Source: Comamonas thiooxydans (lineage in GTDB: Bacteria > Pseudomonadota > Gammaproteobacteria > Burkholderiales > Burkholderiaceae_C). Taken from it: a DNA stretch of 64,000 nucleotides. The position numbers and the translations under genes are program-made. Location of the stretch: contig NZ_AP026738.1 in the NCBI RefSeq assembly GCF_002157685.2, positions 2,480,001 through 2,544,000 on the forward strand. The letters run 5' to 3'. This document shows positions 1 through 11,567 of the stretch, one piece after another (the first letter of the stretch is position 1; every line of letters starts with the position of its first letter). The notes beneath the pieces were generated by a model that ran no database searches, was not told the origin of the DNA, and saw only the letters and a program-made list of their open reading frames with translations.

Positions 1-686
1 TTTTCAATCAGAAATTGCGAGGCTTCGCGTGGCGAGAGTCCGTCAAGTACGGTGCCCAGCTCCTGTGCGGTGAAGTAATGCCACAAGCCGTCCGAGCAGG
101 CCATCAAGCTGTCGCCCGGCAGCAGTTTTTCAATCATGTGGTGGCTCATGGGCGGCGGCGGCTCGGCTCCCAGGCAGCCCAGCAAGATGTTGGACTGTGG
201 GTGATGCTGAGCCTCGGTTTCGGTGAGCTCGCCGCGGTCGACCAGTGCCTGTACATAGGAGTGATCGAGCGAACGGTGCATGAGGGAGGAGCCGCGAAAA
301 TGGTAGAGCCGTGAATCGCCGGAGTGCATGAAGTGGCAGCGACTGTCGGGCAGGACCACAAAGACCGCGATGGTGCTGTGGGGCTCCTGTTCCGCGGCTA
401 TGGCGGTAAGGCGAATGACGGTGTGAGCATCCTGCACAATGGTGCGCAGCATGCGTGTGCAGTCTTCCTTGGTGGGCTCAAAGCGCTCGAAAACCTGGCG
501 GGCCGTCAGCATGACCTGATCGGATGCCTTTCTCCCGCCGCTGCGCCCGCCCATGCCATCGGCTACCACGCCGAGAATGCAGCCCTTGGCATAGGGATGC
601 GCCATGAGCAGAACCTGGTCCTGCTGGTATTCTCGGTCACCGCGATGAATGCCGGTGGCCGCCTGAATGCGGTAGCTGGGTGACAT
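1..686 (-). CDS. PP2C-family serine/threonine protein phosphatase (partial, C-terminus beyond window)
   Basis: Reading the minus strand from the ATG at 686 gives 228 codons with no stop before the left edge, so the C-terminus is missing. The PP2C (PPM) signature runs in order: RGDREYQQD (residues 15-23), DGMGG (43-47), GDSRLY (123-128) and CSDGLW (197-202). The aspartates in these blocks are the family's metal ligands. The protein should be a soluble Mn/Mg-dependent phosphatase acting on phospho-Ser/Thr proteins, of the bacterial Stp type. No signal peptide or membrane segment is visible. It is divergent from the helicase gene at 824. A partner kinase is commonly found next to such genes but would lie outside the window, so the substrate is unknown. 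Confidence 0.9.
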   Translation of the reverse strand, partial: MSPSYRIQAATGIHRGDREYQQDQVLLMAHPYAKGCILGVVADGMGGRSGGRKASDQVMLTARQVFERFEPTKEDCTRMLRTIVQDAHTVIRLTAIAAEQEPHSTIAVFVVLPDSRCHFMHSGDSRLYHFRGSSLMHRSLDHSYVQALVDRGELTETEAQHHPQSNILLGCLGAEPPPPMSHHMIEKLLPGDSLMACSDGLWHYFTAQELGTVLDGLSPREASQFLIE

Positions 687-823
687 GAGTGTGTGCGAGT
701 GCGCTCGCAGAGCGAGATTTAACGTTGCGTTACATTTTATCGGGCAGGGGCTGGGCCTCTGGCGAATATTGGCGATCTTATGTGAGCTTGCGCTGACTTG
801 GCTTGTTGGAAGGTGAAACGGTT

Positions 824-2902
824 TTGACTCATTTGCAGGAGGCGGTCGCGCAGGTGTTTGCGCAGCAAGGTGCGCTCTCGCTGGCTGAACCCGCATTCAC
901 GCCGCGCCCAGGCCAGACCCGCATGGCGCTGGCGGTGGCTCAGGCCATAGAGGAGGGCGGGGTGCTGGTGGTGGAGGCCGGCACGGGTGTTGGCAAGACC
1001 TACGCCTATTTGGTGCCTGCTTTGCTCAGTGGTCAGCGCGTGCTGGTGTCCACGGCCACCAAGGCCCTGCAGGACCAGTTGTTTGCCCGTGATCTTCCAC
1101 GCCTGGTTCATGGTCTGGGCCTGCCTCTGCGCATGGCCAGGCTCAAGGGGCGTTCTTCCTATCTGTGTACGGAGCGGCTGGAGCGTGTGCGCCAGGGTCG
1201 TACGGCTCCTCAGGATCCGCAGGTGCTGCGCGCCGTGGCCGATGTGGAGCGCTGGGCCAGGGTCACGCGTACCGGCGATCTTGCCGAGCTGACGGCGCTG
1301 GATGAGCGCTCCCCTGTGATGCCCTTGGTGAGCTCCACCAAGGACAATTGCATGGGGTCTGACTGCCCGCACTGGCAGGGCTGCCATGTCAATCAGGCGC
1401 GTCAGCAGGCGTTGGAGGCCGACGTAGTGGTGGTCAATCATCACCTGCTGTTTGCTGACCTCGATGTGCGCGACAGCGGCATGGCTCATCTTTTGCCCAG
1501 CACCGGGGTGGTGGTGATCGATGAAGCCCATCGGCTCAACGACATCGGCGTGCAGTTTGCGGGAGAGGCTCTGTCCAGTCAGCAGTTGGTGGGGTATGCA
1601 CGTGATGTCCTTAGGCTGACGCAGGAACATGCACGCGGCATGGCTGACTGGCTGGTGCTGTGTGCCACGCTGGAGCAGGCCATGCGTGAGCTGCGCCTGC
1701 AGGCCGGCAAGCCTCCGGTCGGAGGGCGGCTTGCGTGGCAAGCGGTGACTCCGCAGGGACTGGACGCGGTGAAATGGCGTGCGGCACTGGTGCGGCTGGG
1801 GCAGAGCCTACGTGCCCTGTTGATTCCACTCTCAAGCCTGGAGGGGGCAGGGGCAGAGCTGCTGCGTCTGTATGAGCGCGGCGCAGAGTTGCTCGCGCGA
1901 CTGGCACGCTTTGCTGCTCCTGCGGATGATGAATGCGTGCGCTGGCTGGAGGTCGGGGCTCAGTATCTGCGCATGCTGGAGTCGCCGCTGTCGATTGCCC
2001 GCATCATGCAGCAGCGGCTGCTTCAGCGCTCGCTGGAGGATGCCGGCATGGACCAGGGCGAGGAGCTTGATCCTTCAAGGAAGAAGGCCTGGGTTTTCAC
2101 CTCGGCCACATTGGGAAATGACGCCCAGCTGAGCTGGTTTGTCGAGTCCTGCGGCCTGCGCGGAGCACAGGTGCTGCAGGTGGAAAGCCCGTTTGACTAC
2201 CATCGGCAAGCCGGTGTCTATGTGCCCCAGCCCTTTGTTGCGGCCGGCAGCGCACAGCACAGCCAGCAGGTCGCCCAACTGGTGCAGGATGCAGCGCAGC
2301 GCATAGGCGGCCGCACCCTGGTGCTGACTACCACCCTCAAGGCCCTGCATGCGATCAGCGCATCGCTGCGCAGCAGCCTGGGCCTGTTTGCTGATCTCGA
2401 TGTGCTGGTACAGGGCGAGGCGCCCAAGCTGGCCTTGATTCAGCGCTTTATGGCCGCCGGGGCAGTCGCCGGACGAGGAGCTGTTCTGGTGGCTTCCGCC
2501 ACTTTCTGGGAGGGGGTGGACCTGCCCGGCGACATGCTGCAGCTGGTGGTGATCGACAAGCTTCCGTTTCCGCCTCCCGATGACCCCCTGGTCGAAGCCC
2601 GTTCGCGACTGCTGGAGAGCGTGGGGCGAGGGGCGTTTCATGATTACATGCTGCCCGAGGCGGCCCTGGCCCTCAAGCAAGGGGCCGGACGTCTGATCCG
2701 CAGCGAAGCCGATCGTGGCGTGCTGGTCATCTGCGACAGCCGCTTGATGACTATGGGCTATGGAGCGGAGTTGATGTCGGCGTTGCCTCCCATGCGCGTG
2801 CTGGGCAGTCAGCCGGAGTTCGAGGCGGCGCTGGAGCAGTTGTCGGCGCAACACGCCAAGCGTGACGGCGAGCAGGCGCCGGCGCAGGATTCAGAGGCGT
2901 AG
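824..2902 (+). CDS. yoaA: ATP-dependent DNA helicase, YoaA/DinG family (XPD-like, Fe-S)
   Basis: A superfamily 2 helicase of 692 aa. Visible motifs are Walker A GTGVGKT near residue 53, STATKALQDQL (motif Ia), a four-cysteine iron-sulfur set near 115, 176, 181 and 187, the DEAH box near 233, FTSATL, and the C-terminal AGRLIRSEADRG block. The N-terminal third resembles E. coli YoaA more than DinG, including the LKGRSSYLC stretch. It probably unwinds 5'-3' during repair of replication damage. No ATG exists near the 5' end; TTG at 824 has GGAAGG just upstream, and a second TTG at 803 would add seven residues. It converges on bamD with a shared terminator between. Family confidence is high; the yoaA rather than dinG label is less certain. 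Confidence 0.88.
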   Translation: MTHLQEAVAQVFAQQGALSLAEPAFTPRPGQTRMALAVAQAIEEGGVLVVEAGTGVGKTYAYLVPALLSGQRVLVSTATKALQDQLFARDLPRLVHGLGLPLRMARLKGRSSYLCTERLERVRQGRTAPQDPQVLRAVADVERWARVTRTGDLAELTALDERSPVMPLVSSTKDNCMGSDCPHWQGCHVNQARQQALEADVVVVNHHLLFADLDVRDSGMAHLLPSTGVVVIDEAHRLNDIGVQFAGEALSSQQLVGYARDVLRLTQEHARGMADWLVLCATLEQAMRELRLQAGKPPVGGRLAWQAVTPQGLDAVKWRAALVRLGQSLRALLIPLSSLEGAGAELLRLYERGAELLARLARFAAPADDECVRWLEVGAQYLRMLESPLSIARIMQQRLLQRSLEDAGMDQGEELDPSRKKAWVFTSATLGNDAQLSWFVESCGLRGAQVLQVESPFDYHRQAGVYVPQPFVAAGSAQHSQQVAQLVQDAAQRIGGRTLVLTTTLKALHAISASLRSSLGLFADLDVLVQGEAPKLALIQRFMAAGAVAGRGAVLVASATFWEGVDLPGDMLQLVVIDKLPFPPPDDPLVEARSRLLESVGRGAFHDYMLPEAALALKQGAGRLIRSEADRGVLVICDSRLMTMGYGAELMSALPPMRVLGSQPEFEAALEQLSAQHAKRDGEQAPAQDSEA

Positions 2903-2908
2903 AAATGA

Positions 2909-2935
2909 AAAAGGATGCGCTTGACGCATCCTTTT
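2909..2935. terminator. Bidirectional rho-independent terminator between helicase gene and bamD
   Basis: An 11-bp perfect inverted repeat, AAAAGGATGCG and CGCATCCTTTT, flanks a 5-nt loop. It has A/T tails on both sides and lies between the convergent helicase gene and bamD, so it can serve both strands. Confidence 0.85.
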
Positions 2936-2958
2936 GTCCCTCGGGCGGAAAACGCTGC

Positions 2959-3750
2959 TTACCAGAGCTTCCACCAGGATTCTTTTTTCTTCTCTACGCT
3001 TTGCTCGGTGTTGGTGCCATAGCTGCTCTCCAGCACGCGCTGGGCGTCGTCACGCAGCTGAGTCATGCCCAGGGCGTCATAGGATTTGACGAGGATCACC
3101 ATGGCTTCGCGCACCGCAGGCACGTTCTGGTAGTCCTTGATGGCAGCCTGCGCACGGGCAATTGCTGCGACATAGGCGCCTCGGCTGTAGTAGTACTTGG
3201 CGACATGGACTTCGTACTGGGCCAGCGAGTTCACGATGTACTGCATGCGCTGGCGGGCATCATCGGAGTACTTGGAATCTGGAAAGCGGGTCACCAGTTC
3301 GCGGAAGGACTCAAACGAATCCTTGGCGGCTTTCTGGTCGCGCTCGGACAGATCCTGGCGGGTCAGCCAGCCAAACATGCCCAGGTTGTCATTGAAGTTG
3401 ACCAGGCCCTTGAGGTAGAGGGCGTAGTCCATGGCGGGGCTGGCAGGGTGCAGCTTGGTGAAACGGTCCAGCGTGGCCAGAGCCTGCACTTTTTCGCCGG
3501 CCTTGTACTGGGCGTAGGCTTTTTCCAGCTGGGCCTGCTGGGCCAGAGGTGTGCCGGCGGCACGACCTTCGAGCTTTTCAAACAGCGGCACGGCCTTGTC
3601 ATAGGCGCCGGAGGAAGATTCATCGCGCGCTTCGGTATAGATGCGCTCTGGTGTCCACTTGGCCGTCGGGTCGTCCTTGGTGCTGGAGCATCCCGCCAGC
3701 GTGGCGGCGATTAACACGGCAGGGACTAGAGTCAGTGAAATACGCGGCAT
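2959..3750 (-). CDS. bamD: Outer membrane assembly lipoprotein BamD (ComL)
   Basis: A 263-aa lipoprotein. A short signal peptide ends in the lipobox LAGC, so the mature protein would be acylated and anchored to the inner leaflet of the outer membrane. The rest is TPR-like: YTEARDESSSGAYDKAVPLFEKL, a proline break and further helical pairs typical of BamD. BamD joins BamA in the complex that folds beta-barrel proteins. The start was placed at the ATG at 3750, which gives a compact signal peptide; an in-frame ATG at 3774 would add eight residues. It is divergent from dnaE. Length and composition fit the beta-proteobacterial ComL family. Confidence 0.93.
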   Translation of the reverse strand: MPRISLTLVPAVLIAATLAGCSSTKDDPTAKWTPERIYTEARDESSSGAYDKAVPLFEKLEGRAAGTPLAQQAQLEKAYAQYKAGEKVQALATLDRFTKLHPASPAMDYALYLKGLVNFNDNLGMFGWLTRQDLSERDQKAAKDSFESFRELVTRFPDSKYSDDARQRMQYIVNSLAQYEVHVAKYYYSRGAYVAAIARAQAAIKDYQNVPAVREAMVILVKSYDALGMTQLRDDAQRVLESSYGTNTEQSVEKKKESWWKLW

Positions 3751-3989
3751 GGTGGACAGTTTTCTGACAATCATTAGCGGTAATAGGAGGCAGGCCCGTA
3801 GCATCTGGCGGCAAGGCGCAAACCTACACCATACACCACCAGGCCCGGACCTTCCTGAAAAAGGATCGAAGCATTGTAATGGGCCGCTGGATCGCGCCGG
3901 CGAGTTGCTGCCGTCTTTACGCTACGTCCACAGCGAATCTAGAGGCATTGAGTCCGCAGGGACGAAGCGCTCTTCCTACAATAGCGGCC

Positions 3990-6900
3990 ATGTTTGTCCA
4001 TCTGCGCCTGCACACCGAATTCTCCGTCGTCGACGGAACCACCCGCGTCAATGCCATGATCAAGGCCGCTGCCGAAGATGGGCAGGTGGCGATGGCCATT
4101 ACCGACTTCAACAATCTGTTTGGCGGCATCAAGTTCTACCGCGAAGGCCGTGGCAAGGGCGTCAAGCCTCTGCTGGGCGCCGAGATCATGCTCGAAGGGC
4201 TGGGCGATGCGCCGCCTTCGCGGATCATCGTTCTTGTGCAGAGCAAGCAGGGCTACCACAATATTGCCGAGCTGCTGGCACGCGGCTGGACGCGCAATGT
4301 GGTGCGCGACCAGGCACAGCACAAATGGGAATGGTTGCAGGAGCTGGGCGAGGGCCTGATCGTGCTGTCCGGTGCGCAAGCCGGCCCCGTGGGCATTGCT
4401 CTCACCCGTGGAGATGAAAAAGGCGCGGCCGAGATCGCCCAGCGCCTGGCCACCATGTTCCCGCACCGCTTCTATATCGAGTTGCAGCGCGCGGGCCGCT
4501 CCGATGACGAGTCGCATGTGCTGGCGGCCGTGAAGCTGGCCAGCCGTCTGAATCTGCCGGTGGTCGCGACCCACCCGATCCAGTATGCCAAGCCCGACGA
4601 TTACGAGGCCCACGAGGCCCGCGTCTGCATCGCCGAAGGCGAGATCCTGGGCAATGCCAAGCGGGTGCGCAAGTTCACGCGCGACCAGTATTTCAAGACC
4701 GCTGCCGAAATGGAGCAGCTGTTTGCCGACATTCCGAGCGCGATCGAGAACACGGTGGAAATTGCCCGCCGCTGCAGCCTGACGCTGGAGCTGGGCAACC
4801 CGCAACTCCCCAACTTCCCCGTGCCCGATGGCATGACCATGGACGAGTTCTTCCGCCACGAGTCCTACCAGGGGCTGGAGGAGCGTCTGGTGCACCTCTA
4901 TCCCGATGCGGCCAAGCGCGACGCCCAACGTGCGCGCTATGTGGAGCGGCTGGAGTTCGAGCTGGGAACCATCATGAAGATGGGCTTTCCGGGCTACTTC
5001 CTCATCGTGTCGGACTTTATCAAGTGGGCCAAGGCCAATGGCTGCCCAGTGGGGCCGGGTCGTGGCTCGGGTGCCGGCTCGCTGGTGGCCTATGTGCTCA
5101 AGGTGACTGACCTGGACCCGCTGGAATACAACCTGCTGTTCGAGCGTTTCCTGAACCCCGAACGCGTGTCCATGCCCGACTTTGACGTGGACTTCTGTCA
5201 GCAGAACCGCGATCGCGTGATCGACTATGTCAAGGACCGCTACGGCCGTGATGCCGTCAGCCAGATCGCCACCTTCGGCACCATGGCCGCACGTGCGGCC
5301 ATCCGCGACGTGGGCCGCGTGCTGGACATGAGCTACACCTTCTGCGACGGCATCTCCAAGCTGATCCCGAACAAGCCCGGCCTGCATGTCACGCTCAAGT
5401 ACCCGCCCAATCCGCCCAAGGAAGGCGACAAATACACCTACGCCATCAAGGAGGAGCCGATTCTGGCCGAGCGCATTGAGCGCGAGGAGGACGTCAAGAC
5501 CCTGATCGAGATGGCGCAGAGCCTGGAGGGCATGACGCGAAACATCGGCATGCACGCCGGTGGCGTGGTGATTGCGCCGGGCAGGCTGGCCGATTTCTGC
5601 CCGCTCTACCAGCAGCCTGGCAGTACCTCGGCCGTGGCCATGTACGACAAGGACGACGTGGAAGCCGTGGGCCTGGTGAAGTTCGACTTCTTGGGTCTGG
5701 CCACGCTGACGATTCTGGAGATTGCGCGCGAATTCATCATGAAGCGCCACAAGGGGCAGGAGAACTTCCAGTTCGAGAACATTCCGCTGGACGACTACCC
5801 GACCTACAAGCTGTTCTCGGATGGCAAGACCGAAGCCGTCTTCCAGTTTGAATCACGCGGCATGCAGCAGATGCTCAAGGAGGCCAAGCCCTCGCGCCTG
5901 GAAGACCTGATTGCGCTGAACGCTCTTTACCGTCCCGGTCCCATGGACCTGATTCCCACCTTCATTGCCCGCAAGCACGGGCAGGAAGTCGTGGAGTATC
6001 CGCATCCGCTGGTCGAGTCGGTGCTCGCCGAAACCTACGGCATCATGGTCTACCAGGAGCAGGTGATGCAGACCGCCCAGGTGCTTGGTGGCTACTCGCT
6101 GGGCGGCGCCGACTTGCTGCGCCGGGCCATGGGCAAGAAAAAAGTCGAGGAGATGGTCAAGCACCGGGGCATCTTCCGCGAGGGCGCGGCCAAGAACGGA
6201 CTGAGCGAGGAAAAGGCCGACGAGGTCTTCGACCTGATGGAGAAGTTCGCGGGCTACGGCTTCAACAAGTCGCACGCGGCAGCGTACTCCCTGCTGGCCT
6301 ATCACACGGGCTGGCTCAAGGTGCACTACACGGCCGAGTTCTACTGCGGCAATATGACCGTGGAAATGGACAACACCGACAAGCTCAAGGTGTTGTACGA
6401 GGACGCGCTCAAGATGGGCATCACTTTCGAGATGCCCGATGTGAACCGCGGCGTGCACCGCTTCGAGCCGGTGACCGACAAGGTCATACGCTATGGCCTT
6501 GGAGCCATCAAGGGGACAGGGCAGGCGGCCATCGAAGCCATTGTGGCTGCGCGCAACGGCGAGGGCACAGGCCCCAACGGCCACGAGAAGGGGCCGTTCA
6601 AGAGCCTGTTCGACTTCTGCCTGCGTGTGGATCGCAGCCGCATCAACAAGCGGACGGTGGAAGCGCTGATCAAGGGTGGCGCCTTTGACACGATAGACAT
6701 GAACCGCGCCTCGCTGATGGCGACGCTGGACACGGCCTTCGGCTTTGCTGCCACCTCGATTGCCAACGCCGATCAGGGTGGTCTGTTCGACATGATGGGC
6801 GATGACGCGCTGGGCTCGAGCACGGCGGAGCCGCCTATGGCCGATGTGCTGCCCTGGGGCGTCAAGGAAAAGCTGACGCTGGAAAAAACGGCCATCGGCT

Positions 6901-7523
6901 TCTATCTGACAGGCCATCTGTTCGACGAGGTCGAGGCCGAAGTGCGCCGCTTCGTGCGCACCCCGATCGGCGAGATGCGTGACAGCCGCGAGCCGCAGAC
7001 CATGGCCGGCATCATCGGCGGGCTGCGCACCATCAACGGCCAGCGCGGCAAGCTCAGCATCTTCACGCTGGACGACAAATCGGCGGTGATCGAGGCCTCG
7101 GTCGACGAAAAGACCATGGCAGCTTGCGCCGAAGTGCTCAAGGAGGACGAGTTCGTCGTGGTTTCGGGCCGTCTCCAGCCCGACCGCTTCAGCGGCGGCC
7201 TGCGCATGAAGGTGCAGCAGATGTGGAGTCTGGCCGATGCACGCTGCCGTTTTGCGCGCTATCTGCAGGTCAGCGTCGGGGAGAAGATGCCCAATGTGCC
7301 GGCGCTGCTGCGCCAGTTCCCGGCCAAGGTCGAGGAAACCGAAAGCGGCAATATCAACCATGGCGTGAAGGTGCGTCTGGACCTGATATGCCGCGACGAG
7401 CGCGGCTCGGCCAGTTGCGAGCTGGCGCTGGGCGAGAGCAGCCGCTTCTATCCGTCGGATGCCGCACTGGCCGCCTGGTATGGCTCGGCGGCTGCGGGTC
7501 AGGTCAAAGTGGTTTATGAATAA
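3990..7523 (+). CDS. dnaE: DNA polymerase III subunit alpha
   Basis: The catalytic subunit of the replicative polymerase, 1177 aa, full length for the DnaE1 type. It opens with the PHP domain (MFVHLRLHTEFSVVDG). The palm carries GPGRGSGAGSLVAY and PDFDVDF, whose D397 and D399 correspond to the E. coli catalytic pair. The fingers include ALYRPGPM, followed by helix-hairpin-helix motifs and an OB fold near residue 1010 (GIIGGLRTINGQRGK). The open frame extends upstream to 3879, but ATG 3990 matches the conserved N-terminus. A second, error-prone DnaE is normally encoded with imuA/imuB in this group; the probable imuA start at 63.8 kb suggests such an operon lies just beyond the window. Confidence 0.97.
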   Translation: MFVHLRLHTEFSVVDGTTRVNAMIKAAAEDGQVAMAITDFNNLFGGIKFYREGRGKGVKPLLGAEIMLEGLGDAPPSRIIVLVQSKQGYHNIAELLARGWTRNVVRDQAQHKWEWLQELGEGLIVLSGAQAGPVGIALTRGDEKGAAEIAQRLATMFPHRFYIELQRAGRSDDESHVLAAVKLASRLNLPVVATHPIQYAKPDDYEAHEARVCIAEGEILGNAKRVRKFTRDQYFKTAAEMEQLFADIPSAIENTVEIARRCSLTLELGNPQLPNFPVPDGMTMDEFFRHESYQGLEERLVHLYPDAAKRDAQRARYVERLEFELGTIMKMGFPGYFLIVSDFIKWAKANGCPVGPGRGSGAGSLVAYVLKVTDLDPLEYNLLFERFLNPERVSMPDFDVDFCQQNRDRVIDYVKDRYGRDAVSQIATFGTMAARAAIRDVGRVLDMSYTFCDGISKLIPNKPGLHVTLKYPPNPPKEGDKYTYAIKEEPILAERIEREEDVKTLIEMAQSLEGMTRNIGMHAGGVVIAPGRLADFCPLYQQPGSTSAVAMYDKDDVEAVGLVKFDFLGLATLTILEIAREFIMKRHKGQENFQFENIPLDDYPTYKLFSDGKTEAVFQFESRGMQQMLKEAKPSRLEDLIALNALYRPGPMDLIPTFIARKHGQEVVEYPHPLVESVLAETYGIMVYQEQVMQTAQVLGGYSLGGADLLRRAMGKKKVEEMVKHRGIFREGAAKNGLSEEKADEVFDLMEKFAGYGFNKSHAAAYSLLAYHTGWLKVHYTAEFYCGNMTVEMDNTDKLKVLYEDALKMGITFEMPDVNRGVHRFEPVTDKVIRYGLGAIKGTGQAAIEAIVAARNGEGTGPNGHEKGPFKSLFDFCLRVDRSRINKRTVEALIKGGAFDTIDMNRASLMATLDTAFGFAATSIANADQGGLFDMMGDDALGSSTAEPPMADVLPWGVKEKLTLEKTAIGFYLTGHLFDEVEAEVRRFVRTPIGEMRDSREPQTMAGIIGGLRTINGQRGKLSIFTLDDKSAVIEASVDEKTMAACAEVLKEDEFVVVSGRLQPDRFSGGLRMKVQQMWSLADARCRFARYLQVSVGEKMPNVPALLRQFPAKVEETESGNINHGVKVRLDLICRDERGSASCELALGESSRFYPSDAALAAWYGSAAAGQVKVVYE

Positions 7524-7731
7524 AAAGCATGGGCTGCCTTTTCGAGCTGCTTGCACTCGAATGCCGGATAGGAGCCTGAATTTTTGATAGCGCAGAGCGC
7601 TTGCTGGTTAAGGGATTTCCATGGATTTCCCTTGGTTTTGCCAAATTTGCTTCCGGCCGCCTTGAAATCCCTAACAATGCTATGCATATGCCAGCGCAAA
7701 AACATTGCAACGGCTCGCTAGAATGGATTTC

Positions 7732-8088
7732 ATGGCTACCCAACTCCCATCAATTCCCCCGGTCTCGCCAGCGATCAGAACGCCTGACGATGGAGATTCC
7801 TTGGTGCTTGAACGGCGCCGCCAGCGGCTGCAGCCGCCACGCATGTATCAGGTGGTGATGCTCAATGACGACTTCACGCCCATGGAGTTCGTGATTGCCG
7901 TGCTGCAGGAGCTGTTCGGCAAGGACCGCGAATCGGCCACGCAGATCATGCTCAAGATTCATTTGGACGGCCGTGGTGTCTGCGGCGTCTACAGCCAGGA
8001 TGTGGCGGCGACAAAAGTCGAGCAGGTGCTGCAGGCGGCCCAGAAAGCGGGTCATCCGCTGCAGGCCACATTCGAGCCTGTTGAATAA
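7732..8088 (+). CDS. clpS: ATP-dependent Clp protease adaptor ClpS
   Basis: A 118-aa protein with the ClpS core: [24 protein letters not shown], then [21 protein letters not shown]. The N-degron pocket residues of the family (the [10 protein letters not shown] stretch) are intact. ClpS hands N-end-rule substrates to ClpA and blocks ClpA self-degradation. The gene lies 62 nt upstream of clpA on the same strand, the usual pairing. The ATG at 7732 was chosen; an in-frame ATG at 7723 is equally possible because neither has a strong Shine-Dalgarno sequence. The 208 nt before it contain only a degenerate AGCTG/AGCGCTTG-type intergenic element. Confidence 0.95.
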   Translation: MATQLPSIPPVSPAIRTPDDGDSLVLERRRQRLQPPRMYQVVMLNDDFTPMEFVIAVLQELFGKDRESATQIMLKIHLDGRGVCGVYSQDVAATKVEQVLQAAQKAGHPLQATFEPVE

Positions 8089-8150
8089 GCGCAGTCCGCC
8101 CTCAGATTAGTTAGCAGAGAGTCAACCAAGCAAGCCGAAAGGAGTCGCAC

Positions 8151-10475
<2,325 letters not shown>

Positions 10476-10527
10476 GGCGGACTGATGCAGGCTTTCGCCG
10501 GCGTCCATAAAGGGCGCTGAAAACAGA

Positions 10528-10558
10528 AACCGGCAGTGGAGACACTGCCGGTTTTTTT
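10528..10558 (+). terminator. Rho-independent terminator after clpA
   Basis: An 11-bp perfect stem AACCGGCAGTG/CACTGCCGGTT with a GAGA tetraloop, followed by a run of seven T. It lies about 50 nt after the clpA stop. Confidence 0.92.
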
Positions 10559-10648
10559 ATGGCCCGCTTCGCCCGGTTTTTGCTCTTGTCTTTGGTCCTG
10601 CAGCCCGCGATAGGGCCGCGCATGAAAGCCCCGGGCAGAGTGGTCTGA

Positions 10649-10900
10649 TCAATCGCGCAGGTACAGCAGCAACATGAAGATCGGCGTGCCGATCAGAACG
10701 CCGATGATGCAGAACAAGGGGGCGTAAACCAGCAGGCTTATTTCCAGGGTGCGCATGCATCCCGAGAGGCTCTCATGCAGGCAGCTGACCCCGTCGGGCG
10801 GCAGAAAGATGCTGTGAAACGGCAGGAAAAGCGCCGCCACGGCGAGGCTGGCAAGCAGTGCCAGAAAGACGGAGAGAACAAGTCGGCCCAGGATTTTCAT
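10649..10900 (-). CDS. Small inner-membrane protein of unknown function
   Basis: An 83-aa protein not recognised as a named family. It starts with a basic residue pair and a long hydrophobic helix (LVLSVFLALLASLAVAALF), then a short loop with two cysteines (SCLHESLSGC), then a second hydrophobic stretch (LLVYAPLFCIIGVLIGTPIFMLLL). This predicts a two-helix inner-membrane protein with the cysteine loop on the periplasmic side. ATG 10900 was chosen; an ATG three codons upstream (10909) and a longer frame to 10969 also exist. Downstream of the other small membrane gene at 10980, it may belong to the same transcript. Confidence 0.6.
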   Translation of the reverse strand: MKILGRLVLSVFLALLASLAVAALFLPFHSIFLPPDGVSCLHESLSGCMRTLEISLLVYAPLFCIIGVLIGTPIFMLLLYLRD

Positions 10901-10979
10901 GATGTGCATCTCTGCCGCAACTATAGATGGTGGAGCCATGAATGCCGGGTTGCGGCGGGAAAACGGCACGGATGCCTGC

Positions 10980-11411
10980 CTAAGGCTTGTTGCCCCTGAT
11001 ACCGCGCGCGGCCAGGCTGATGAGATTGAGCACGGCGACGACGATGCCCTTGCTCAGCGGCAGCAAGGCGAAGAACAGAAAGAAGAGGTGGTTGGCCTGC
11101 CACCGCGGCATTGTGCGCAGATGTGCGAGCCAGCTTTGAGCATGGCCGCCGGCCACGGCGGTCGCAATGGCGGCGGCAAGCAGGGCCAGGAGCGTGACGG
11201 CCAGGGCCTTGGCACGCTTGGATGCGCGCTCGAAGGAGAGCGTGACGGGACGGATCAGACAGCAGCCAAAGACCAGGGCGCAGAGAAAAGGCACCAGGTC
11301 CACGGCTTCGCCGCGCACGAGCCAAGGCAGGGCTATCGCATAGGACAGAACCAGCAGGCCGAGGCCGGTGGCTCCTATGAGTCGGGGTTGCCGCTGTTGC
11401 TGCTGCTTCAT
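10980..11411 (-). CDS. Hypothetical membrane protein
   Basis: A 143-aa protein of no recognised family. After a basic, glutamine-rich N-terminus (MKQQQQRQPR) come hydrophobic stretches near residues 12-30, 40-55, 68-88 and 106-130, predicting about four membrane helices. The C-terminus is short and basic (RGIRGNKP). It is on the minus strand, 79 nt upstream of the smaller membrane gene, so the two could be co-transcribed. Nothing in the sequence indicates a substrate or partner. Confidence 0.65.
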   Translation of the reverse strand: MKQQQQRQPRLIGATGLGLLVLSYAIALPWLVRGEAVDLVPFLCALVFGCCLIRPVTLSFERASKRAKALAVTLLALLAAAIATAVAGGHAQSWLAHLRTMPRWQANHLFFLFFALLPLSKGIVVAVLNLISLAARGIRGNKP

Positions 11412-11460
11412 GGACGTCTGCCGGTGCGCTGGAACGAGGCCGCGAAACTAATGAAAAAAG

Positions 11461-11550
11461 GAGCTGTTATCGCTTGATGCATGACGATTTCAGATACTTT
11501 TGTATTTGAAAGGCAATGCCGAAAAGCGGCACCAGCTATCAACATTGTTG
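11461..11550. repeat. 90-nt intergenic element with conserved ends (copy 1)
   Basis: An imperfect palindrome of 90 nt. It shares its ends and exact length with the element at 53528-53617: both begin GAGCTG-N4-CGCTTG and finish AAAGCGG-N4-AGCTAT-N6-TGTTG, while the centres differ. The stretch ACGATTTCAGATA (11484-11496) recurs at 22478-22490. It lies between the 3' end of regA and the 5' end of an unknown membrane gene. It looks like a small non-autonomous or REP-like element family. Confidence 0.6.
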
Positions 11551-11567
11551 CTTGAGTCTGACGTCAG

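Noticed and set aside
737..1741. A 334-codon minus-strand frame across the helicase gene
   Set aside because: It lies antisense to the helicase, has no ribosome site and shows a His/Gln/Arg-rich composition typical of reading a GC-rich gene backwards.
3939..5750. A 603-codon minus-strand frame within dnaE
   Set aside because: It is the antisense of dnaE; the translated product has no recognisable domain and repetitive shadow composition.
7524..7731. Possible small RNA between dnaE and clpS
   Set aside because: The only structure is a degenerate AGCTG/AGCGCTTG intergenic element; no promoter-terminator pair is evident.
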